NCBI RefSeq assembly: GCF_947623445.1
Contig: NC_135240.1
Coordinates: forward strand, 27,280,001 to 27,344,000
Length of the DNA stretch: 64,000 nt
Direction: 5' to 3'
Origin: Clavelina lepadiformis
Lineage: Eukaryota > Chordata > Ascidiacea > Aplousobranchia > Clavelinidae
Below the pieces are notes generated by a model that worked only from the letters and a program-made list of their open reading frames with translations, was not told where the DNA came from and searched no databases. This document shows positions 12,544 to 25,000 of this stretch, piece by piece. How positions within the stretch are numbered: the stretch's first letter is position 1; each line of letters opens with the position of its first letter. The position numbers and the translations under genes are program-made.

Positions 12544-15500
12544 ATGCCAGAACCACCACCAAGAAAGGTATTGATTTGCTTCTCACCCGCGTATAGTTTT
12601 GTATGTGGTTGGCTTAACAATTGTAGAGTGATTATACTCTCAGCTATACAAAGTGATAATAATTACACTTATGACATATTGCAAATAAGACATCATCTTG
12701 CACTGGTTATCCTTGTTCATGTACTGTAAATAGTAGACTATGATGTTTTGAAATGCCTGTTTAGTACCATAAGGTTTTTATGTTGTATTATAAATTTTGT
12801 TGATTTTGAACCTATCTAACCTTGCTGCAGACGATTTTACAAGTTTTTTAAAGTAGTGACTGATGGGCACCAAGTCAACCAGTTTTATAAACTTATGTGA
12901 ACTTGCAGGCAAAGATAACTCAGCTTCTGAAAACAACACACCTTGAACAACTCTCAAAACTACAGAATAAACACCAACAGGAATGCGACCTGCTTGATGA
13001 AATAAGGTATGAAGTTATACTATTGTGTGTTTGCAGTGTGAAGAAATGTGTTTCATTAGTGATGGATAATTAATCTGAGTGATTGTTGTTGATTCTAAAC
13101 ATATATAATATATACGCAACATTTTGGTATTCAGGAATTTTGGCAAGCAAAGGTCACAGATTGAAAGAGATTATGGACAGGTTAGTGCTAATATTGTCCA
13201 TCATTTAAATACGAGATCTGACATAGTTTTACATTTCACTTAAAATTGATTCTGAAATGTAAAAGAGTCAGTAATGAAAGCTGATTTGCATAGGTTACCA
13301 CTTGAGCAGTTTGAAGTACACTATGCGTTCATGATTTACGCAAACACTGTTAAGTGTTCATTGATAATGAGTGCTCAATGCTAGTTTTTCAAGACTGGTC
13401 TAGATTTAGACTTTAACAAGTGCATTCCGTACAACAGGCTTTGCAGAAACTTGCCCAACAATATCAAAAACGAGATTTACCTCCACAAGTTGAAGGCGAA
13501 GGACCACAGCAGCAAAAGTGAGTTTTTTGTTCTTTTTTTTCTGAAGATATTTGAGAATTTTTCATCAATTCCTAGACATGTTATTTGATTGTTGTGATTA
13601 TTGTAGCTTGAATAAATTTGTTCCTTCAAAATTGATTTTAGTAGACTGGAAATTTTAGTAGATTTTTGAAATAGTCAGTAAAAGCCATGAAAATTTTTGT
13701 ATATATAGAATTTTTATTTTCAATAATGATGATGCTAGATCGACTGCTTTAGTGTCTGCCCTACCGTGAGTATTATCTGATAACGACAGAAGCATTCAGT
13801 CTAATTGAACAAATGGCATGCCTTAGAGTTAATTAAATGACATTGGACTGGCAGATTGCATGGAGAAATTGTATACAGTAGAAATTATAGGGTAGGCTGG
13901 CCCATTTGCATCTCATATAGTGAATGATATAATTATGCTAATTAGTGTCATTGTATTCTTACTTAATACTGGTAATATCAAGAACTAAGTTTTTGCAGTT
14001 AATCAACTTTTTTAATTTTTACCACTGGATGTATCGATATTGCATGTTATCGAATTAGTCAACCCTGTTGTAAAGTTAACATCCTCAAGTATTATGTAAA
14101 GTCCTTCTTTGAGAATATTGTGCATTTCAAAATGCAAAATACAGTTAATTTGCATGTCAGTTGAAATATCAAGTAAAGTTCATACGCAAGACATTTGCTC
14201 CGAAGTAGACTTCAAATTTATAATTGAAATTTCTCAATTATTTAACTTTGTACAAGAGACTGTTTTTGTGAGATCCTGATGGATTTATTTATGCCCTTTT
14301 CATACCAAATACAAGACACGTAGCTCGCAGCTTAATTCAAGAGTTAATATTGCAGTGGGAATAATTTGGTTCGAATTTCATGTAAAAGCTGGTTTTAACA
14401 GAAATTTTGCTGTTTCAGGCATGTTTTAACTGTGTGGAAATGTGTTCTTGATGCAACTGATAAAGCCGGGCAGGCTCGAATCAATGCATCAGAAAATTAT
14501 AAAAACAATATTTATGAAGCAGCAAAAAATTTCCGAACTCACAAGGATGTCAATTTAAAAAAGGTTGTTTTATAAGCTGGTTATTATAACTTTTATTGGC
14601 AAATTGTTGTTTTAATCAAACCTCTGGTTATGAACTAGACATATTTTAAGATGAGTTTCGTGCTACTTTTGAGTTTTTACTTTTTCAATTGGTATTTGTT
14701 TGTTTAAAGTGCCAAGAACTACTTAACAATTTACAAAATGAAATATCGGAAACAATTAAAGACCTTGCCAAAGCAAAGAAAAAATATTATGAGTTGGAGC
14801 AAGTGGCAGCAATGGCACGGGACAAATACCAAGAAGTCAACGACCGGTAATGTTATTTTTTAAGTCTAATCCAGATGTATTAGAAATAGATGTATAAAGA
14901 TTGCATATAACGGTATTTGAATGAATATAAATGTTAAATAGATATGGCTTGGTCATACTTTACATCTTTCATTTCACACGGTAACTGGTAACTTTCATTC
15001 AAAGGTTTCTTCCCTATCTATATAATTCTGAAACTATTTGTGATTAATCATTTATTGCTCACTCTTCACAGGTTGAAAAAGAACCAAATTAGTATATTCA
15101 AGTCAAAAGCTGGTTTAGAGAAGGCCTTTCAAAAAGTAAGTTGCTTTACCCTGGCCGCTTGTCTAAAAGCATCATTATTTAGGTGAAAATAATCTCATCA
15201 TATCTCAGTGTGTGTTGTGGGAGTATTTTTCTCCATAATCACGAGACAAGAGTCATATCATTTTATACTTTCATGGTTACATTTACTTTGATCTGACATT
15301 TAAGCACCATTCAAATAATGTTAAACGGATTCCTGTGTTACTTGAGCTCGTTTGCTTTATGGAGTGTTTTGTGCTTTATTGTAAATAAAAAGGTCAGTGC
15401 AGCCATTTTGATGCTCATGTAAGTCTTTGTTACGATTACCGAAAACAATGTTTACCCAGACGTGAAGGGAATTTCTATTGCTCCGTTCAAATTCTTAGTA

Positions 15501-18500
15501 GTGGTATGCACATTTTTATATCCCTGTGTTTTGCTGCCTCATATATCACAGAATAGTATTCACTGCTATAAGCGCATAACATATTTAATATTCCTTTTTT
15601 TGGTTATAAGTTTTGTTTTGTGAAATGTTGTTCTTGTTGTAAAATGAGCAAACGAGAAACTACTTTAAGGCTAAATTTAGTTCTGTTGGTGTTATTCTAT
15701 TATTAGCTTACATCATTATTTGAGTCATGGGAGATTTTCCAAATATGTGACGGCATGAGCGCTTTTTCTGTTACTTAACCAGTGTCATGACAAATCTATA
15801 TTTGAATGGTTTCTTGAATAATTCTTGTATTTCTTGCTCTTTTTATTCATGATCAGAAATAGCTGTGGGGCGTGACAAATGGGTGTGAGCAGTAACACGC
15901 CAGGCTGTTTTGTCTCATTTTGGTTCCTTTAATAAATGAGATATGATGTCATGGTGTTTCACTTTGTGAATATTGTGACATTTACTATTTTTTATTATGG
16001 TTGTTGTCATTTAAGGCTCTTATGTCTTATGTTACAAGTACAACTCAAGATTTCTCTAGTTTTTGACCATTTTTATCGTATAATGTTTTTTCAGCTTCAA
16101 CAAAAATGTGATGAAAGTACAACAAGTTCAACGATCGCGAGGAACGAGTACATTTTGATGCTCGCTGCTGCGAACACACACCAGCGACGGTATTATGAAG
16201 CTGACTTACCGCAAGCCATGGGTGTAAGTGAAATGCTATTGAACTTGTAATGTTTTAAAAAAGCTTTCAATATATTTTGAAAAAAAAGTGTAATGCTAAA
16301 AAGTATAATCACTTTTAAAAAGGGCGCTTTAATGACTACATCCACCTGTTGTTAGGCGCCCAACCCTGGTCATAAGCAATTAAATTAATGAAATTTCCTT
16401 TACGCAGCTGCTCGACGGCGATGTTTTCAAGAAATTTCAGACGTACTTGAGCCTGTTATGCCAGTATGAGCTGGACACATGCAGTGCTGTGCACGAGGCC
16501 TACGACGCTGCCCAGGACTCTACTACACAGGTACTGGTTCATGGGCAAGGCTGGGTTGTCACATTCAGTTATTTTGTCACTTATTTGATTACTTGGGAGA
16601 CGTGACGACATCAACCCTGATCCTGATGTCTTCTTGTGTTGTTTTAAGTTAAAATATATCCCAGCCAACATGTTTTGTTTGAGGACGATTCACAAATATT
16701 TTACTACAGTGTTAAGTCACGACATGTCACAATGAAGTGTTTTCCTAGATATCTCGTGATTATAACACCCGGTGCTTTCTCCGAGAAAACCCGATTTTTG
16801 AGTGGGGCCCATCTTATGAATTCGAAGCCTGCGGAGATGACGGCTCCGATGGCAAACTCACTGAAGAACAATCCGGAAACGACAACTCCCTGAACAGAGA
16901 AGCCAGAAAGTAAGTCTCCGAGCCTGTTCGATCCCACTTTTCATTTTATTCAAACAGAGAATAAATATGATGTTTATGTAGATGGTCTTATCGGTTTGTA
17001 AGAGACGAGAGACAGCTGCAAAGACTTCGCAAGATTAGGCAAGGGTTGGAAGGCCTCATCCACAAGTACAATGAGGTGATTTCTGTTTGTGATCTCTTAA
17101 TTCCCATCACTCATTTTTCTTATTTTAGTTTTACAATGTACTATTTATTGGATTAACATGGCTTCCTGTTTTGATATAATTTATGCTGGAATAATCCTAA
17201 CCAGGTAATAAGAATGCTTATGACGCACTTACAGTGTTTCCTTAGTTTTTATCATAAAAACAGCAGCAGAATGCGATTGTTGGTCAAACTTCAACTTTAA
17301 ATTATTAGCATGGACCCTGCAAGCTTCCACTTTCTACAAAATAGTAAAATGATTTTAAAATTGCTCTGTATTAAAGGCTGCTTGGAAACAGCAAACTAAC
17401 AGATACGTTGCATATAAATGCATCCAAGTAACTATAACATACTTATCGACGTAATAAATTACTGTTCAAACTCCTACAAAATAAACTGCAGTAAACTGCG
17501 ACCATCAATACCACCAACCTTAAATCCAATATGACACGGAAATATTGCCCACACAAAGCTAAGCTCTTAAGTTACCTTAAATTATTGCAATTGTTGATGA
17601 TTTTGATTTCTGTGATTCTGTCAGTGCTTGGGTGTCAGAATAAAGGCCTGGTCTCGTTGGAATGTGGCTGTGGTTAATTTTATTACACATTAATTTCAAA
17701 GTCATAATGTCGTTAATCCCACCAGACAATATTGGGTTAAGATTTTCATTTCGTTGTGATTTCATCAATTTTTTGGAAATTAAGCAGAAATATTTGTGGA
17801 TTGGCTTGCTGCTTAGATTAGGAACAAAGTCACGTTTCAAATTCAATAAAGTTGTGTTTCCGTGCAGACCCCCGAGCTGAACAGTGAAGCCTCAGCCCAA
17901 GAGACCGAAGTGAGGTTGGAAAAGTGCAAGGAAGATCTGAGGAAGATGGAGACTTGCAAGCTCCAGTGTGAGGCTCGACTCGATCTTCTACGAGAAGCAA
18001 ATGTGGACATTGACACTTGGATTGAAAGTGCCAAAGCTCAGGTAGAGTTAAAGTGTTTGTTTTTATTTTCAATATAGTGTGCTCATGTGCTTAATCTGTG
18101 TGCTTACTACTTGTGTGTGTGGGCTACGTTTATGTGTAATGTTTATTATGGTCTTATTTAAATGAGGGTATTTTAAGAAGGAATGTATTTGCTGTGTTAA
18201 TGTTGAAATTAGCTAAGAACAAGAACATTTTCTTCTAACTTTTTTGAAACTAATCCTACCTGGTGCTAAACTAAAACTTGTGGTTGCCGTAGAAATTATA
18301 ACATAATTTTACGGTTGTTTTGTTGTCAAAAAAGCTGCATTGCTGATGCTTTCAATTGTGTGAATGTGGAAGGTTATATGCCATCGAGGAAAATGTTTCT
18401 GTCACAGATATCTGGAGCTAACCCCAAACATTAGTCGTTATTTGACAAGCAAGCAGTGTTGTTAGTTCCATAGAAATATAAAGTGTAATGAATCGAACCT

Positions 18501-21378
18501 GTTATAAGCAGCTGCAGCTAACAACTGTTGATGTTGTAACTGGAAGTAATTTATGATTCTCGGCATAACATTAGGGTTTAATGCATCTAATGGAAGACGT
18601 TAGCTTCTGGATAAAGCTTCACTGGTTAGGGCTGCCCACTTGTGAATTAAGATCGACTTAGTTGAACCTTCATTAATTTGTGTTACATCGCTTAGGATGT
18701 GATGATTGTGATAGAATGCATGCAGTGCTGGAAAAGCTGTCTGTGTTAAATTGCTGTTGTACTCGCAACAATAGTATTTTAGATCACAAAAATTGTTGTA
18801 TTAAACAAAGATTACCGAATAACTGATTAAGTTATGTTGTTTAGTTGGTCAAGGAAGCATCCGAATCAGTATCAACACCTGGCCGGCCAAAGAGTGTCCG
18901 TAAGACAGCATTGAATCAGTTAATCACTCAAGTTGACGGCTCACGCGTGAACGGAAGCAGTGTGGGTGAAGCTGATGAGAGTTTCTTCGATGATGATTAC
19001 ACAGACGACTTTGAGGACACATTCGATGAAGAGCCAATCACGTTCAACATGGATAGGGACGATCTTTCTCTTCCATCGAGTGAACACAGCAGAAACTATC
19101 CTGTTACCTGCTCTGTCATTTACCCATACAAGGTACAGATGCTTGTGGTAGCATTTCTTCGGAATATTGCTTTCCTGTCCCATCTGTTGATTGTACGAAC
19201 TAGGGGGCCTTATTATGATCACTGCACTTGAATAGAAATGCTTTTATTCTGCTGCAGAGGTTTTAATTTTTGTCATTTTTTCCTGCTTCAGGCAACAAGA
19301 GCAGACGAACTGACAATATCGATCGGGGATCGGGTCGATGTCGTTGAAGATGGTGACCTGGACCAGTGGGTCAAAGCTCGGAACAGCAGCGGGCAACTCG
19401 GATACGTCCCGGAAAACTACCTTCAGTTTCCGGCTCCGTCAACTGGCACAACCCCACACCACTACGCACTGCCACCTAGTGATGAGGATTACACAAACAC
19501 GATGGGGTCGTCCTCGTCTTCAACATCCGGGACATCCTCCCTAACGGCTTCTTCCACATCTGGGAATGATCGGGAAGTGAGCAACATCATCTACGGCGCA
19601 GGATCGCATCGAACTTATCCTGGAGGTACTGTGAATTATCTTGATTTGAAATATGATGTGAAATAATGACTTAGTTATCTATTTGTGATCTACCCTTTAG
19701 TTTATTTGTGACCGGTATGATTGTAGTTTGACGTTATGAAGCAAAACAGTTAGAGCCAGAGTAGATGTGAACATTTTAATTGTTGGTGTTTGAAGTAGAA
19801 ACTGAACAGAAAAGTTCAGTTGCATTGAGAATTAGTGCAGTTACTACTCAAAACACTAACTGTCGCAATATTGCTGCTATGGGCATAACTTGTTGTGTGG
19901 TGCATATTTTTAAATGGTTTAGTTTTAAATATTATCTTTTAAAGCTAATTATCCGAGTGTGCATTTAAAGTCCACATGGGCGCCATTTTAAGGGAACCAC
20001 TCAAAACGTCTGCAATTAGAACGTTTGCATTTACTTTAACTCATAGCATTTTTTGCTTCGAATAACTCGATTATCCCAACCTATTGCTCTTAATAGGACA
20101 TCGTGCTTTTAAAATGCTTTGAGGTGTAAGTAGATATATGAAATAAGATTACGTAGAACTTGGCCGCATTATGATGGTTTTGAGAGCAAAGTTTAGCTCA
20201 ATGTTTGCTTAGGATGTGGCTTTGTTTGTTATTGGACTAAAGGAAGCAAGTTTGTGGTTAACTTGGAAAGTAGAACAGCTTGTTTGTTGGTTCTTGAGAA
20301 TGGGCTAATAATTAACTTTTCAGTGTCATGTCATAAAGGTCTTACTTATCAGTGAATAGTTTAATAAAATGCAGAACGTTTGAAGTGGGGGATGCGGCTT
20401 CTAAAAAAATTCGAGAGATGATGAGAATGCAAACAAAAACTTGCAGCACGTGCTATTGTGCTTCTGAAAATAATGTTGGCGCCAACAACGCTGAATCTTA
20501 CCCCTCATCATTTTAATGTGTGTGTTTTAAAATGCAAATTTTTCCACCCCACCCGTAAGCAATGCATCAACATGCGTAATACTCACGTTTCAATTAGTCA
20601 TGATGACGTCACATACGTATAGCATTATGACAACACATACCACCTGTGCTGGCAAGTGGTTTATGAACAGAGATCATCTCATTTATAAATTTCTAGTTTG
20701 CCTCGCCAAAGCGATTTATGAATATGAGGCATGCTCCAACGAGGAACTGGGCTTCCCTGAAGGTGCGGTCATCAACATTTTGACAAAAGACGACAACGGT
20801 GTTGATGACGGCTGGTGGAAGGGGGAACTCAATGGAAAAATTGGCGTCTTTCCTGGCCTTGTGGTCGAGGAAATCGGGTCTGAAGTGGCAAATGTGGGCA
20901 GCTCATCTTTACCGGTATTCATCTTTACCCTGAACTTGTTTTTGTTAAAATCTTATTATTTATCTAAAAATTATTGTCGGCTAAAGGTCTCTTTGTTTCA
21001 GGAATCGCCAACTTCCGACGGCCCTCCAAGTTTTCGTCCACCGCCACCTAGTGAGTGCCCACCTCCACCGCCACAGGATGGCAGTATAATCAGAAGTAAC
21101 CAATCGTGGGGAAGCAACTTGCACCGAAACTCACCAGTTAATCATAGCAAGGACCTGGGATTACCGGAAGTGCGACACGAAAGAGCTAACTCTGCACCTG
21201 CGTCGCCAGTGTACGCCAACAGACCAAAACCAGTGAGTACCTGCCATATGTGACTTTTTCATATAATCTCATATAAAATTTCATATAATCCTGACTAACA
21301 CGTTGTTTTATTTCTCAGCATCGGGCCGCCCCGGCTCCTCCACAGCGACCATCGCTTTTCAATCATCGTGAAACGTGA
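12544..21378 (+). CDS. FCHSD2: FCHSD2-like F-BAR and double SH3 domain protein (nervous wreck family)
   Basis: Seventeen exons: 12544-12567, 12909-13006, 13135-13180, 13438-13517, 14419-14563, 14710-14846, 15072-15135, 16095-16223, 16408-16530, 16749-16909, 16982-17075, 17868-18041, 18845-19132, 19292-19625, 20697-20914, 21002-21232, 21319-21378. All junctions keep frame, giving 801 residues. The start is MPEPPPRK, like vertebrate family members. Residues about 9-300 form the F-BAR membrane-bending domain ([10 protein letters not shown] and [11 protein letters not shown] are recognisable). A coiled-coil and acidic linker follow. SH3-1 is about 512-567 (ALYDY-type YPYK, then [10 protein letters not shown]), SH3-2 about 634-692 (AIYEYEA...[11 protein letters not shown]), then a proline-rich tail ([20 protein letters not shown]). 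Proteins of this family couple membrane curvature at endocytic sites to WASP/Arp2/3 actin assembly. Identification is secure; exact ends of small exons are by eye. Confidence 0.95.
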
Positions 21379-21760
21379 TTTTACACTTGGTGGTGCCAGT
21401 AACGCTTTTAAGTATTACAAGATGTCTGTAGACCTACAGATGATCAGTGTTTGCAGCAGCCTGCTGAAAATCGAAGCGTGTTATGTTCCCAACCAATAAA
21501 GCCGCGGATATCACTGTGTTTCTAATAGTAGATCGATCGCAGTGTAAGGTGATGTTCATGTGACAGCACTTCAGACGGGATGGCTCAGTCATTTGAAGCA
21601 ATTTTTCAGCTGGCCTGGAATATTGTGAATCGGCTGACCTATAGTTGTGCCTTCTCTGTATGATGTCATTATTCAAAATCGTAACTGCTTATGAAAATTT
21701 GTTATGGTGTGCGTGGAAGCAATTGAACCGATTGTTGCTTAATTTCTCCGTCCTATATAA

Positions 21761-21796
21761 TTTATTATGTTTTTGTACAAATTCGAAGCGAATAAA
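21761..21796. terminator. Opposed poly(A) signals of FCHSD2 (+) and GLYR1 (-)
   Basis: AATAAA on the plus strand at 21791-21796 follows the FCHSD2 stop by about 410 nt. TTTATT at 21761-21766 is AATAAA on the minus strand, about 270 nt after the GLYR1 stop. The signals cross each other, so the two 3' UTRs should overlap. An earlier plus-strand AATAAA at 21495-21500 is an alternative for FCHSD2. Confidence 0.6.
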
Positions 21797-22038
21797 ATGA
21801 AAGCCGTTTTTCACCAAAATGGTCCGCAGTGTTCTTGTATTGGCAGATTGATATGCACGCGACCACACGAGGATTATCACAATTCATGATTACAAGAGAA
21901 CCTCTAAAAAGCTGGGCATGATTCATGATAGCAAACATATAAAAATAACAAAGTGCTCGGGCTGGCGTCCATTGGACCACCTTCGCAGCGGCAAGGCGTC
22001 ATCCGGTATTCCATTTCTACCACTAGATGGAGTAAGAT

Positions 22039-25000
22039 TCAAGCATTGACTGCCCGATATACACAGGACATGTCTCGGTCACCAAATCCAATCGCTTTCG
22101 TTCTCTTATAAAGCTAAAAATGAAGTTTTTAAAACAACTTTTCCATGTGGACACATGAACATGTGAGGTGTCTAACACAGACATCTTACCTCATTTGCTG
22201 CACCAGCGACATGTAGTGGTTGTTCTAGTTCTTCCCCCATTTGTAGGCTGAGCCTCATGTCTTTCTGCTGGTGTTTGAGTGGAAAGCTTGCTGGAAAATG
22301 ACCCTTTAACGAAAATCGTGTTATAATTAAATTTAACTTTTAATTCATTCAAAGTACGGTTAAATGTCAAGAATTTTGTTGTTAACAGAAAAGCTAAAGC
22401 ACGAAGACAGATAATAATCAACATAGGGAAATCCTCAGACTACAAGTTTACAAGTTTAAATTCTCGTTCGGTTTTCACAAACTTTCCCAATTGTTCCTGT
22501 AAACCAGATCTTGTAAATTATCTTCGTATTAATAACAAAACATTATAAAGAAAATAAATAGCACCTGGTTACTAACAACAATAAAAACCAGGTAATACCA
22601 CAGAATTATTTATGAAGAGAAAGTAACCTCTAATATTGCCGCTCCTTTTGTCTTGACCAGAGGGCAGGCGATGTCGCTCAAGTTAAGCACATCAAGCAGT
22701 GTGTACTGGTCCACTCCGGCCTTCTCAGCCAATGACAGACCCTCAGCTAGTGACGCCATGAAGGAGCCCATCAACATGTTAACGATCAACTTTGTGTTTC
22801 CTCCGCTACCCAGCTCTCCTGCACAACGACTTTTACAAAAAACTTTGCAAACGAAAGACATCAAAAACCCCAAAAATGTGTTATGCCGCTGCAAACCTTG
22901 CGCTAATTTTGCAGCAATTAACAAATAACCCGACGAGATATCTCAAAAGGAAACCTACTCTATGTCAACCCCATCTAGAATGTGGTGGCCATTGCACAAG
23001 TGCATTGCTAACAGTTCAGAGTTCATAATCCCCAACACTCACCGAGGAAGAAAGTTTTCTTCCCGAGAGCTTCAAAGCAGGAGTAAGCATCCATGTAGAG
23101 AGATCGATCTCCCGCTGCCAGGATCACCAACTTCCCTTGTTCTGCCGATTTCTTGTTCCCAGACACCGGAGCTTCGAGGAATCTTCCTCCTCTCATGGTG
23201 ATTGCCTGAAGATGGATAAAAAGTCGGTGAATTCCTGGAGGATCCATTCTTACATGGGCTGATGCAAGGGGGGGGGGGGGGGGGGGGGTTGGGGTTAATT
23301 TCCCCTTCTCTGTATTTCATTGAAAACACTGTGACTAATGTTTAATGTGTTACGTGACCTCACATAAACGTTTTGCATAAGCCAATGCAAACAGGCAAAC
23401 TAGGTTTCCCGTGACCGCGTTAGACAAGAAAACAATTTTACGATACAGAATCACGCTTATAACATTAAAAAGTTTCATAAAACTGAGTTCAAATAGAAAT
23501 ACTGCAATAAACCATTTCAAACACAAATAAAATTTTTCACCTCTGATATTTCTTTTATCGTATCTGAATCAACTGTGGACATTTCAATATAACCCTTGCC
23601 AGCAGATATGCCTTGTAAGACTCCAGTGTTTCCAATGACCAGCTGTAATGTTTGGCAAAACATGATGTATCTATTTATTTTTATAAATTCTAAGAGACCG
23701 TTGGAGGAATTTAATAGACCGTTTTGGTCCAATAGAAACAATATAAGAAAGGAAATACTTACGTCACGAACAGCGTTAGCATCAGAAACACATGAAAATA
23801 TGATGTCACAATGTTGGACCACGTCAGCAGGGGAAGTCCCTTGTTTTGCACCAGCTTCCACCAGAGGCGTGCACCTGACGATGGTAAAAAGCCAGTGTAC
23901 GTCTCGGTAATTTGGTCAGTCAGCCATAGAAATCATATACAAACCTTGCCTGGCTTCGGTTCCACACTGTGACCTCGTGTCCGGCTTTGACGAGATTTAA
24001 AGCCATCGGTACCCCCATAATTCCGAGTCCGAGAAATCCAATGCTGCAAAATAAGAAGACGTGTTCCGTGTTTTTAATATATATTGGCATCGCTTCCGAG
24101 TTGTATATGATGTCTAAATTCCAACAAAATTGTAAAGCAAGAGCCGTGGATGCCAAAAACATGTCTTTGAGCTCCATAAATGGAGGTGGGCAGTCAGTAC
24201 GGTACTGGTACCAGGCAAAAAATGTAACGACGGTTCCGATATTCGGTAATTTGTTGGCACTTTTTGTGTAAAAGATGCTGCTGCAAATGCAATGTTTGCC
24301 GCTATTATGCCCCCGGTAAAGGTTACTCCAGATGAAAACATATGTGACGTTAATTACTTGACATTTCTAGATTAAAAAAGATCAACAGATGCTAAAATTA
24401 GTATTAAGGATTATAAATAACATGAATTTTTCAAAACATACTTGTTAAAAATTTGAAATTATCACATGAAAGTACCGAAACCGACTGAAATCCTCTTAAA
24501 AAATTAATTTGGTACTATAGTGCCGCAGTACTGCCACCCTTGTCCATAAAATTAGACTTTAATTAAGAAAACCACTTGCATAATTGTTAAGAGATGATGA
24601 GTAAGAGTCGTGGGGTCAATTGCCAAAGTTGAAAAGCCCAAAGGTGAGAGATATAATTGCAACTATGTTCTAGATCAGTGATTCTTAACAAGAGGGAAAT
24701 AATTACCAATTTCTTTGTAAATGGAAAGTATACAATTGAAAAAGTTTTGTTGTAAATGAACCTATGGTATAGGCCAGGGGCGGGCAACTTCTTCGGTCGG
24801 CGGGCCTTATATGAGAAAATGAAGTACTTGGCGGGCCGGATTGCTGAATAGATTGGAACGCAGCTTTGTCTTATTAATGTTCATGGTCGAAAATGTTTGC
24901 TCATAAATGTATGTAGACCCGAACAGAACAAGTAGATTCATAGCCATCTTTCTCAGGTTGGCAAACTTGGACTTATTCAGTGACGCAATACAGGGATTGC

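Noticed and set aside
20600..20696. In-frame extension upstream of FCHSD2 exon 15 starting with ATG
   Set aside because: A TTTCTAG acceptor at 20696 and phase continuity with exon 14 show the exon begins at 20697; the extension is intron.
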